Assembly: GCA_007644065.1 (NCBI GenBank)
Contig: VJWN01000007.1
Coordinates: 2,014,167 to 2,078,166, forward strand
Source: Margaritispora aquatica
Lineage: Eukaryota; Ascomycota; Leotiomycetes; Helotiales; Discinellaceae
Length of the DNA: 64,000 nt
Direction of reading: 5' to 3'
In this document: positions 11,084 through 22,548 of the stretch, one piece after another
Numbering within the stretch: the stretch's first letter is position 1
Layout of the letters: every line of letters starts with the position of its first letter
Notes under the pieces: model-generated
Told to the model about the DNA's origin: nothing
The model's input: only the letters and a program-made list of their open reading frames with translations
Database searches by the model: none
Program-made: the position numbers and the translations under genes

Positions 11084-14000
11084 ATGGTTGCCGATAACAT
11101 GGGTGCAGGCGTGCAGGCGTTCATCTTTGGTGATCAGACGTGTGATTTCGTTCCTATCCTTCGCCAACTCCTCGCTTCCAAAAACAAGCCAATCCTTGAT
11201 GCGTTTCTCCAACAGGCACATTCGGTTATCCGAACAGAGATGAATGTTTCGCTTCAAGCGAAGGAAAGAAATGCAGCACGTACTGCAAACCTGGCAGACC
11301 TCCTCCAAAAATACACGGAGGGGTCTTTGAGCCCAGCATTTCAGATGGTTTTGCATTGTATTACTCAATTAGGAAGTTTTATCAGGTATGACCAGCCATC
11401 TTAGTCTCAAAGTAGAATATCTCGCTAACTGCTCTTTAGCCATCACGAAGATGCTGGCAAGCCATTTCCTAAGCCGAGCGAGGCCTACGTCCTGGGCCTT
11501 TGCACTGGCAGTTTGGCTGCCGTTGCAGCCAGTTGTTCAAGGTCTCTTTCTGAGTTGTTGCCAGCGGCAGTCTACACTGTACAAGTTGCGTTCCGCGCTG
11601 GTATCACGACAGTGAGGGTACGGGATGAAATCACAGCGCCTGAGGCAGGATCAAACGGAGGAGAGTGGTCAGCCGTGTTTCTTAGGCTTGATCGCGTGGC
11701 TGCTGCTGCAGCTATCGAGGAGTTCTGCCGCTCAAAGCAACTCCCGAACACATCTCGTCCTTGGATTGGTGCATTCGATGGCAAGAACACAACCATTTGT
11801 GCTCCTCCAGCGATTTTGAAGTTGCTTCAACAAGACAAAGCCCTCTCCGCCTACAGGAGCAAGACCATCCCAATTTTTGTACCAGCCCATGGCACTGTCT
11901 TCTCAATGGCTGATGTGGATTCTATTTTAGAGCCAACAGCAGCCAGGTTCGAAGGCATGAGTGCTTTCCTCCCAGTTATCTTTGGGGCCAAGGGTGAGAT
12001 TTGCTCTACTGGCAGTTTCGAAACTCTTCTGCGTCGAGCTTTAGTAGAAGGGCTCATGGAGCCTATCCGGTGGGATATGGTTTGCCAGAACTTTTCCGGT
12101 ATTGTCAGCTCTCGTGAGGGTCATTCGCTTCACTCCGTCACAATCATACCTGTTGCCACCAACATCGAGCAAAGTCTCGCTTCGGTTTTGAAGGATATTA
12201 CGAAGGTCACAATTGAAAAGCCAAATGTTTCCGATTGTGCTCCTGCCCACTCGACATTGACAGGCAAGTCAAAATTCGCAATCGTTGGAATGTCAGGCAG
12301 ATTTCCCGAGTCGCAGAGTCCCGAAGCTTTCTGGGACTTGCTTTACAAAGGTCTCGACGTTTGCAAGGAAGTTCCCATCGAGAGATGGGACATCAAGACA
12401 CATGTTGACCCAACCGGCAAAGCAAGGGAGAAGTCCCAAACACCTTGGGGATGTTGGCTTGATTTCTGCCACGAGTTTGACCCAAGATTCTTCCGAATTT
12501 CTCCAAGAGAAGCCATGCAAATGGATCCAGCTCAAAGAATGGCTCTGATGTGCACCTACGAAGCCATGGAGAATGCAGGCTTGGTTCCAAATACGACACC
12601 CTCGACGCAGAATGATCGTATCGGTGTTTTCCACGGAGTGACCAGTAACGATTACATGGAGGTCTGCTCGACCCAGGAGATCGACGCATACAGTATCGTT
12701 GGTGGTAACAGAGGTTTCATCCCAGGTCGCATTAACTTCTGCTTCGAGTTCTGTGGACCAAGTTATACCAACGACACTGCATGCTCTTCAAGTTTGGCGG
12801 CTATCCACTTGGCTTGCAATTCTCTCTGGAGAGGTGACTGCGATACTGCAATCGCCGGTGGTACTAACATGATCTTCAATCCAGATGGCCATGCGTAAGT
12901 GTTCAACTCTCACCTATCTATCAATACTAATATTGTCTAGTGGTCTCGATAAGGGATTCTTCTTGTCATCAACAGGTAACTGCAAGGCCTTTGATGATAA
13001 CGCTGATGGATATTGCCGAGCTGAAGGAGTAGCCACCATTATCATCAAGCGTCTCGAGGATGCCATTGCAGAGAACGACCCCATTCTCGCAGTAATTCTT
13101 GACACCAAGACAAACCACTCCGCCGAATCTGACAGTATGACACGTCCTCACGCTGGTGCTCAAGTCGATAACATGACTGCTGTTCTCAACGCTGCTAGCG
13201 TTCGCCCTAACGAACTGAGCTACGTCGAGATGCACGGCACAGGCACCCAAGTTGGTGATGCAATTGAAATGGAATCCGTCCTCAAGGTCTTTGCACCCGA
13301 TGAGTCGTTCCGTGGACCAACGAAGCCCTTGTATCTTGGCTCAGTGAAAGCAAATATCGGACACGGTGAAGGTGTTTCGGGTATCACAAGTGTTGCCAAA
13401 CTGCTCTTGATGTTGAAGAACGATACCATCCCTCCGCACTGCGGTATCAAGCCTGGAAGCAAGATCAACCACAAGTATCCAGATCTTAATGCACGCAATG
13501 TTCACATCGCATTTGAGCCAACTCCCTGGAAACGGGGCGTTGAGCCGCGCAAGTTTCTTATCAACAATTTCAGTGCTGCTGGAGGCAACACGGCGATGCT
13601 TCTGGAAGATGCCCCTCTGCGAGCTCCAGTAACAGAGGCTGATGTGCGCAGCAGCCACATAGTTTCAGTATCAGGTTTCTCTGCCGTGTCCGTGAAGAAG
13701 AACCTTCAGAGTTTGTTGGCCTATATTACTCGGGAGGAAGCGAATGGTCTCTCCCTGCCGCAACTTTCATACACAACGACAGCTCGACGTGCACACTACT
13801 TGTTCCGTATCTCTGTCACCGGCACTGACTTGAAGAGCATCAAGCAAGGCCTTCAAGATGCTATCACCAGCAAAGCCGGTTCCACCAGACCAAAGTCGAA
13901 GCCTGGTGTCATTTTCTCTTTCACAGGACAAGGATCTGCCCTGATGGGAATGGGAAAACAGCTTTTCGATGCCTTCCCACGTTTCCAGGCAGATCTGAGA

Positions 14001-17000
14001 CACTTCGACCAGCTTGCCCAAAATCTTGGCTTCCCTTCATTCATTGATGTCTTTACTACAAGCCAGGGTGACATTGACCAGAAGGCACCTGTCGTCGTGC
14101 AGTTGGCCTCGACATCTTTGCAAATCGCTTTGGCACGTCTCATGATCTCCTTTGGAGTATCACCAGGTGCTGTTGTTGGGCACAGTCTTGGAGAGTATGC
14201 AGCCTTGAACGTGGCTGGCGTTCTCTCTATTTCAGACACCCTCTTCCTCGTAGGTAAGCGAGCTATTCTCCTGCAGAAGAAGTGTGAACGTGGAACGCAT
14301 TCTATGCTCGCTATCAAGGCATCCAAAGACAAAGTCATCGATAACTTGGGCGGCATTCGCTACGATGTAGCATGTATCAACGGACCAGAAGACACCGTCA
14401 TTGCAGCCGACATTCAGGATATCGAAGATGCAAAGAGTGTGCTTGCAGACAACGGCATCAGATCGATGTTGGTAAAGGTTCCATACGCTTTCCACTCTGC
14501 ACAAGTCCAGCCAATCCTCGAGGAGTTCGAGGCCATAGCCGCCAACGTAACTTTCAAGAAGCCTACGATTGCTGTGATGTCACCACTTCTTGAAGAGATT
14601 GTCCGAGACAACGGTACTTTTGGCCCTAACTACCTTGTCAGACATTGCCGTGAAAGCGTGAACATGGCTGGTGTGCTACGTGTTGCATATCAATCAGGGG
14701 ATATTAATGACAAGACCGTTGCTATCGAGATTGGCCCACATTCTGTTGTCTCTGGCATGATCAAGGCCACGCTTGGTCAACAAATCCAGACACTCCCAAT
14801 CATTCAACGTGGCAAAGATATCTGGACGACTCTTGCTCCAGCTCTTTCTTCGTTGTACAATGGCGGTCACGACATGAACTGGGTTGAATACCATGCTCCA
14901 TTCGCTGCGGCCCACACAGTCTTGGAACTGCCTGCTTACGGATGGGATATTAAGGAGTATTCCATTCCATACAGAAACGATTGGATGCTTCACAAGAATG
15001 TGCCAGTGGAGCAACGTTCATTGACATATGAGGCTCCCTCCGACTCCAGTGAGAAGAAGGTTCCAACTGCCACCAAGTCAAGTCATTCAGAGCCAAAGGT
15101 TGTCAAGCCTGACGTTTCATCACCCATCTTGAAGTCTGTACCAAAGCCAGCAACCACAACCGTCCACTCGGTCATCGAAGAAAACTTCACGGCTTCAGGA
15201 GCGAAATTGATCTTCGAGACGGATCTCAGTGTCCCCGAGGTCAATGCCATCTCTAAGGGCCATATCGTGGATGCAATTCCATTTGTTGTTCCTGCTTTCT
15301 TTTCAGACATGGCAACTGTGACTGGAAGATATGTCGCTGATCGATTGGGTCTATCTTCTTCGATCATCATCGATATCTGTGATTTGACTGCCGACAAGGT
15401 GTTGATCCCAGGTTCCGGTGCTACGCAACAGCTTATCCGTGCTGCTTTGACACTTGAATGGGCACCTGGAGCTGCCAAATCTGTGCAAAGCGCCCACTGT
15501 CAATTCTACAGTGTGGATGTAAGTACTCTAATCCGTGTTCTAATTCAGATGCTAACATTATCTAGAAACGAGGAAAAAAGACAGCTGAACATGTCAAGTG
15601 TGTCATCCGCTTCTCCGACCAAACAAGACTCTCCAAATTGAAGCCGCAAGTCCCTGGCTTTGTGAAGACATTGCAAAAGTTGAGAGCAGGTGGCGACTCG
15701 GGACATCTTCTCAAATACAACAAGATGAGTGGATACCGACTCATGAAAGAGGTTGCTACCTTTCACCCAGACTACAAGTTGCTTGATGAGGTGATTCTTG
15801 ATGAGGCTACACTTGAAGCTTGCTGTACCTTCAGTTTTGCTTCTGTGGCTCCAGGTGGAAACTATGCAGCACATCCTGCATTCGTTGACGCCATAACTCA
15901 ACTTGGAGGCTTCGCAGTCAATGCAAGCGATCTTGTGGATCTTGCTACACATGTCTTCATTGGACATGGTTGGGAGTCTTTGCAAATTTACCAGGAAATG
16001 AAGAAAGACAGGAAGTATGATGCTTACGTCAAGATGGAGCGTCATGGTGAAGACTTCTTCCGTGGAGACACGATTGTCCTGGATGGCACCACTATTGTGG
16101 CTGCCTTCATTGGAGTAACAGTAAGTTTTCCTTTCATAAGTATTTGTGCTATATTTCTAGCAACTGACAACCACTAGGTCAGCAAAGTTTCCCGCAGGAC
16201 CCATCATCTTGTGATGTCCGCATTTGTGAATAAGGCTGGAGGCAAGCAGACGGCTGCAACCCCAGCGAAGAAGGTGGTAAAGGAAAGTCAACCCAAGGCA
16301 ATTGTAGCACCGGTTCAAGCCCCTGCTCCAGTCAAGGTTGTCAAAGCTCCTGAGCCAAAGCCTGCACCAAAGGTTCAAAAGGCACCAAAGAAGCCTGTCG
16401 ACAACAAGCAATTTCTCGCTGCCCTTGGACTTATCGCCGAGGAAAGTGGTATTGAGATTGAAGAGTTGACAGATGATACAAACTTTGCTGATATTGGAGT
16501 CGACTCCCTCTTGTCAATGGTCATTGGAAGCAGGTTCCGCGAAGAACTCAACATGGAGCTCGATGCTGAATTTTCGTTGTTCATCGCCTGCCCGACTGTC
16601 AAGGCTCTGAGAACTTTCATTCTGGAGCTGTCTGGACAAAGCGAGCCAGCTGAAGACTCGGAAACATATGTTGAAGAGGTAGAAGAGGTAGAAGAAGTTG
16701 CCCCCGCAGCTATCACTCCATCGCCAGTTTTCGAAGTCGAGGAAGAGGAACCAGCCACTACAAAGAAGCCACAGTCAGCTGCCAAGCAAGTAATTGACGC
16801 AAACTTTGTCGCCGCACAAGAAATTGTTGCAGAGGAGAGTGGTATCTCCATCGATGAGCTCACAGATGATTGCAACTTTGCAGACATCGGCGTGGACTCA
16901 TTGCTGTCAATGGTCATTGGTAGCCGTCTTCGAGATGAACTAGGTCTGGATCTTGATCCGGAGTTTTCAATCTTTGTCGATTGCCCTACCATTGGAGATT

Positions 17001-17952
17001 TGAAGTCTTTTTTAGCCAAGCAAACCTCCAGCGGTGATACAGGTTCGTCTTCAGACGGCGAGCTTATCCCAAGCAACGCCACAACTCCCCCTAACGAACG
17101 CACAGAGGGAGATGATTGGCTTGATGTGAAAGTTGATAGCTGCAAGCCAGCTACCTCTGTCATCATGCAAGGCATTCCCAAAACTGCTTCGAAAACGCTT
17201 TTCCTCCTCCCTGATGGAAGTGGCTCGGCTTCCTCATACGTCTCCGTGCCTCGCCTCCAAGGCGATATCGCCATTATTGGTATCAACTGCCCATATGTCC
17301 GCACTCCAAGTGAGATGTCTTGCACCCCTCGAGCACTGCTCAGCAGCTATTGCAACGAGATCCAACGTCGTCAACCAGAAGGGCCATATCATCTTGGTGG
17401 ATGGTCATCTGGAGGTGCATTTGCAGTTGGATGCGCTGAAATGCTGATTTCACAGGGAGAAGAAGTCCACAGTATCATCATCATCGATTCGCCGCTGCCA
17501 CAAGAGATGGAACGCCTTCCCGCTGCTTTCTACGAACATGTTGGCGCACTGGGTATGTATGGTCAGGATACCCCTCCTCCATATCTCATCCCACACTTCA
17601 TGCGCACTGTCGATACAATGGTTGGATACAAGGCGAGGCCGTTGAAGACGCGAACCATGCCCAAGGTTGGAATCCTGTGGGCTTGCGAGACTGTCATGGA
17701 TGAAGACGATGCACCAGAGATCAAGAAGACGCACTTCATGACTCAGCGACGGACAAACTTTGGTCCGGATGGATGGGAGACAATCTTCCCTGGTGCTAAG
17801 ATTGTTGTAGAGCGTGCTGTGGGTGCTAATCATTTCTCTATGATGGTAAGTGAATCAAATCTGTCCTTTTGTATATAGGTCCGCTAACTATGATACAGCA
17901 AAAGGGTCATGTACAGAAAGTTAGCGCGTTAATTGAGAAGATTATGAGGTAA
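11084..17952 (+). CDS. Non-reducing polyketide synthase SAT-KS-MAT-PT-ACP-ACP-TE
   Basis: A 2203-residue iterative type I PKS that builds aromatic polyketides from malonyl units. Exons are 11084-11385, 11440-12894, 12941-15518, 15566-16120, 16178-17845 and 17899-17952, all in phase. Domains: SAT with Cys122 in GLCTGS; KS about 378-806 with Cys549 in DTACSSS and histidines in MHGTGT and NIGHGEG; MAT about 905-1210 with Ser1001 in GHSLGEY; PT with His1360 (KGHIVD) and Asp1553 (HPAFVD); two ACPs with Ser1740 and Ser1871 in [12 protein letters not shown] about 1945-2200 with Ser2040 (GWSSGG) and His2182 (ANHFSMM), Claisen-cyclase type. No methyltransferase, KR, DH or ER is present. All catalytic residues looked for are intact. 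The SAT could load an acyl group from the adjacent FAS. The ring pattern cannot be read from sequence. Confidence 0.97.
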
Positions 17953-18473
17953 ATGTTCTCGGCTTGAGTATTGGACGGCATTCTTTTTGGCGATAGGTTT
18001 CTTTTTGTCTCTATGCATATATGTCACTCTTTTCTTTTTCCTTGACTCTTTTCGTATGGGGGCTCCATTTTGTAAATATAGGTAGCAATAGATTGCATTA
18101 TTCTTTGACGTTGTCTTCCAACCCAATTATCGCTTAATCTGTTCTCGCTTCATAGCCCCTAGAGTGACAAATTACACGTGTAGACAGATCACTTCATTTT
18201 GCTTATGAAACTGAAACTGAAGTCCATCTGTTATTGATATATCAGCAAGTTAAAGTTAGATGATATGCAGACATGTTCGTCAAACTAAGAAACTGCAAAG
18301 CAAAACAATATGTAGCAAGGATTCAGATTCAAGGCACCAGAAAATCATCGTGTGGAAGAGGGTGTTGTAGAAGTTATTATCTGTTGGAGGATGGAGAAAA
18401 TTACTCTATCTGAAATTCAGAATTCAAGTAGATTTTCAAGGGATCTACTTGTTGACTTCGACCCTTGAGTTTT
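17953..18473. other. Intergenic region between convergent genes
   Basis: These 521 bases hold the PKS 3' end and the 3' end of the minus-strand membrane protein gene. T-rich sequence at 17990-18060 may contain the PKS poly(A) signals. I see nothing else. Confidence 0.4.
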
Positions 18474-19591
18474 TCAAACTGTCCCTGCGGTTTCCTCGAG
18501 ATATACAGTGTCGGCAAAGGGTGGAGGCGGTCTGAAGTTTCGCAGGTTCGAAAACTCCAAGACCTCAGGTGCACTTCTGTCAGCCGCCTCATCAGCCAAC
18601 ATACTCTCAATCATCCGTCGGGCAGCAGATTCCCATGACGTCTTCTCTTTCTCCCACCAAATTCTATACCGTTCGTCTGCAGTCGAGTGCAAACTGAATC
18701 CCAGAACTGTCATTCCAGCCAGCAGTGCCACAGTTTGATCCAATTCCATAATAGCCGTATCTGTTTCCGGGAAGAACTCATGCACCAAACTTCTCCCTGT
18801 CGTGGGTACTATACTTGGCAGACTTCGTAGTAGTGAAGGCACAAGATCCCCAGCTATTGGAGCTATACTAAATGTAATCGAGACAAACGCCAGAGGTACA
18901 TATAAGATGGTCAAAAAGTTGAGAATGTGAATATTATTCTCCCCTGGTTCTCCATTTAAGAGACGATATACCCTCAGCACCTCGGGGTCGGCATCTGGCG
19001 GAGGCTCTGCACGCGGCAGAGGGCGCTTGAAGGTCAGAATGATGAAGTAAAGCAACATGAGGACGAGAATGAATACAAGGCCGAGTATCACAACGAGGGT
19101 GGGAATCGAGTCGATGATGAAAGAGCGATTAAACATGTCGGCTTTATTACGAATAGATGGGATTGCAAAGAACACATATGTCTCGGATGCGACGCAGAAA
19201 AGTCCCGTGAGGGCGAGGAGGACTATGCGCTTGGTGGATTGGGTAAGAACAGTCGGGACCAGAAGGATGATGCAAAGGCTCAGGTATGTTTCGGTGATGA
19301 TGAGCGAGGCAGACATGGAGGCATGGAGCTGCTTGACAAGTTGGTCATCAAGGGTTGGTTGAGAAGGGTAGTTCAGGACCTGGGATATCAAGTGCGCGGC
19401 GGCTACTGTAGGAAAGGTGGCAAGCGCGATGAGATCGCTGGTGACTGAGTCCGATGTTTGCTTTTTAGGTGGAAAATCCATGATATGAAGGAAGAGAGGC
19501 ATGTCAAATACCAGCAAGCTATGGTTCCAGGACCGTAGAATGAATTCACCAAGGCAAGGCTATCGAACGTAGAGGAGTCTGAGGTAGACAT
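18474..19591 (-). CDS. Polytopic membrane protein, unknown, with apparent frameshift
   Basis: This is a multi-pass membrane protein I do not recognise by name. The N-terminus (ATG at 19591, MSTSDSSTF, then FYGPGTIACW and a helix ending near HLKSKHR) is in one frame. The remaining 330 or so residues (SDLIALATFPTVAAAHLI, at least five further hydrophobic segments and an acidic C-terminal tail) are in another. Around 19440-19475 both frames are open, and the switch needs one extra base or two fewer. A run of five A (minus strand) lies there. A 74-nt intron (GTATTT to CCAG) would also restore phase but would delete a hydrophobic segment. It may be an assembly indel or a young pseudogene. Its position next to the PKS does not by itself make it part of the cluster. 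Confidence 0.55.
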
Positions 19592-19886
19592 GGCACAATA
19601 CGGTAGGAGGCTTAAGAGATCCAATCCACACTATTAGACAGAGTGGTCGATAAGCACATCACCTGCGACCATTTCTTTATAAAAATATGGAACTAATATG
19701 TCAGTGGATATAGAGGCCAGGAGCGGGTCTTAAGGCAGATCTAAAGGCAGTGGTGGCGAGTCAGCCTTAGCTTGTGATAGACCTTGTTGACGACATTCCT
19801 CGATACGCCATACTTTCGCACACAGCAGACTAGGTCAAGAAGACATCCCTTAAACAATATATTTACTCCCTTGTGACTGTATTTTG

Positions 19887-21993
19887 CTAGGCTATATACG
19901 TCTTCTCCTTTTTCTCCTTCGAAGACCAGTACCACCACACAAACACAATTGCTGTGAGACCCAAAGATACAATACAGTAAAGCCAAATCCACACAGAAAC
20001 TATATTATTCTCTTTCTGAAAATTGAAGAATGTTGTACTGAAGAAAGTCTTGCGAGAGATAAGTCATTAAAATTTCCTTTAATCGATGTCTCAAGTACGC
20101 CTGGGGACTCACGGCAGTTGCAGTAGCTGGTAGAAAGATCAATGTTACGATTGATATCGTTCGCATTTCGGTGCTGTCTTTCAAGGCGGCTTTTGCGATT
20201 TGTATGTTGGATTCGTTGTCTCTTTGGGCCATGAAACTCAAACACTGATCGAGCTCGCTATTAGTATTCATTTTGAGTTCAGTTTGAGTAAACGAGTTGC
20301 CCAAAAAGTTCTAAAGGGGGCCTTCTTACCGCTTGGACTTGTACCTGGGCTCTGTGACCGAGATAAACGCTCCGGATACGATTATTCTTAAGCCATGTTC
20401 GCATTATTGATGTCTTCCTGCTGACGATAGTACTTGAAGGATACCTGTCGTTAGTCTTCGAACCTGAGATGTCAACAGAGAATTTTTTGTACATGTCCTC
20501 GATCCAATCCAATAGCTCCTCATTTATTTGGCATTTCGCATCGAAGAGCGCACAGTCGGAGGCAATGGACGTGAGAATTCCAGGCATAGAGTCGAATTTT
20601 TCGTGTTTCCAGATATCAGGTCCCGTAGCGTAATACCCGGCTTTCCTGTGGTGCTCTCGATCTTGATAATTCTTGTGGGTACCGTTGTCTTTTTCGACCC
20701 TGTACAATGCCAACCTGATTTTCATCAAATCCAGAGCTATAGACTCTGTTCTGAGTTCCAGGAGGATTGTTGGAAGCAAAAAAGGGTGCCAAGCAATTTG
20801 CTTCAACACTTGAAGTCGATACAATGTCTGCTTTAATTCCGCTTTTAGGAGGATGTGGAGTAAAGCACATGTTATCCCCGTCAAAGGAGAAAATATAAGA
20901 GAGAGGCTGAAGTTCGCTAAGTTTGCGTCCCATTTCTCAGGCTTGATAATGAAACCTAGCTTAGCAGATGGGACTGAGTTTATAGTCTTTTGCTTTTACC
21001 CGAAGGGAGAACCATACCTTTTAGGTCGCCACTGAGGGGGACCTCGAACCAGCTTGGTGGGACTTGTAAATCCTCGTCAAAGAGATAAGAATCCTTTAGA
21101 TTAAGAAATTTGAACTCCTGCCACATGTTGTCCCATGAAAGTGGAAGCTTGGCCTTCAGGTCGACATTAAGAGGACATATACTATACCCGAGTCTCAGAG
21201 TCCATTGAAGTGTTTGTGAGTAAATCTTTTCAATGGGAGATAGTCAACGAGATCTTACCACAGTCGAAGCAGCTTCTGTGAGGTAATGTCGGTCTTTTGA
21301 CTGGTTATTCTGGCCTGTTACTCCTTAATGACTTATCCATATCACTTTGAGGGAGCATACTTGGGCAAGGCTGGGATCCAACCAGCTCTGCAAATCAACG
21401 GATTCGATGCCCACCGATTCATAGTTCCATTCATTGGAGTTCTGGTCTAAAGTTAGTAAAAAGGCACAAAGTTTTTGATCAAGGGGGGCAACTTGCCTCA
21501 TTTCGCCCGATCTCAACACAGCACTGGTCGTCTCGATCAACGAACGTCTCAGGTAGCTGGGAGTATGCCTTGAGCACCTCGGAGCTAATTGTTTCCTTGG
21601 GTATGAGCTTCGTCATTACGCGTGAAATAAGGTAGCTTTGAGTGATGACAGGGACGATGAAGTAGTGGAGCGAAGAAAGATAAATGGAGCAGAGAAGTTG
21701 AGTGCGGCTGAAATGCATATGCCACGCCATTTTCACGTGTTGTAACTCATGTGCCTTGAGAGCAGGGAGCGTGATTACTGGCATCCTAGCTGTAGGCGAT
21801 GGAAGCTATCATAGTAAGCGAGGGATTCGATTAGCTCGCAATTGTTTTCTGGCTGCGGCTTATATTCTTTTGATTCTTGAGTAGTCTTTAGACCATAACT
21901 ACTTAAGGGCTGAACCGTCGTATTGAGTGCATCGCCAAATTGTCGGTGTAGCTCCCCGGCCCTAGAATGATTCTCGATTTGTAGGCCTGCCAT
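19887..21993 (-). CDS. CorA-like fungal membrane protein, model uncertain
   Basis: A multi-exon minus-strand gene of the fungal-expanded family whose C-terminus resembles CorA magnesium channels. The tail supports this: FMAQRDNESN, then DSTEMRTISIVTLIFLPATATA (helix 1), an intron at 20112-20049, TFFSTTFFNF, and a second helix ending in a lysine-rich stretch and the stop at 19887. Upstream pieces join plausibly from the ATG at 21993 (intron about 75 nt ending CATTTCAG). A GC-AG donor seems to follow GRNE near 21490, and an intron joins LSGDLK to GFIIKPEKWD near 21020-20960. Two joints are abnormal: only 33 nt separate frames near 21250, and 19-34 nt near 20310. These may be tiny introns or indels, so the gene may be decaying. 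The canonical GMN motif of CorA was not seen. Confidence 0.5.
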
Positions 21994-22548
21994 ATAACGA
22001 TCTTATGAATAGGATTATAAGCAAACATCTGCTCTAATTTTAATCCCCAAAAGCGTCGGTTCTAAGCAATGATAAGCATATCGATCCACTATAAGTTTTC
22101 GTTAAATGAAGAATTTATATTCTAACAAGGATATATGATTAGATATCGGAGTATTCTCACTAAAAGTAGATTAAATATATTGTATGGTCCTATATAGTGT
22201 GCTTTCTTCTTTAGTCTACTGTGGTTATATAAAACCAAGAGGTAGCAAGTTAATGTCAGTTTCAATCAAACGAAAGAATTGCTTAGACTTACATATACCA
22301 TTCTCAGGGCACTGTTTAGCGAGATCTCGAACATCATCCTCGGCTTCAAAGGAGAAACCCAATAACAAGACTGCAAGATACTAGATGATTGTAGAGTTGT
22401 GTTAGAAATACATGGGGTATTGAGTCATCCATCCGCATAAGTTTACAATGTCTCTTTCAAAACGCCAGAGCGGAGAGTCTTTCTCCGCTTCCATAAAATA
22501 GCCCTCCTATGTGCCAATCATAAGCCCCAGTAGCATCTCATTATAATT
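21994..22548. other. AT-rich intergenic region
   Basis: These 555 bases are visibly A+T rich (TATAT runs around 22100-22240). They lie between the start of the CorA-like gene and the stop of hsp78. I see no coding or structural feature in them. Confidence 0.4.

Noticed and set aside
16375..17325. 316-codon open frame on the minus strand inside the PKS gene
   Set aside because: It is antisense to the ACP and linker region, is serine-rich from complementing acidic codons, and has no motif.
11084..17952. PKS read as several separate genes because open frames are interrupted
   Set aside because: All five breaks have GT-AG introns of 46-57 nt that join conserved motifs in phase.
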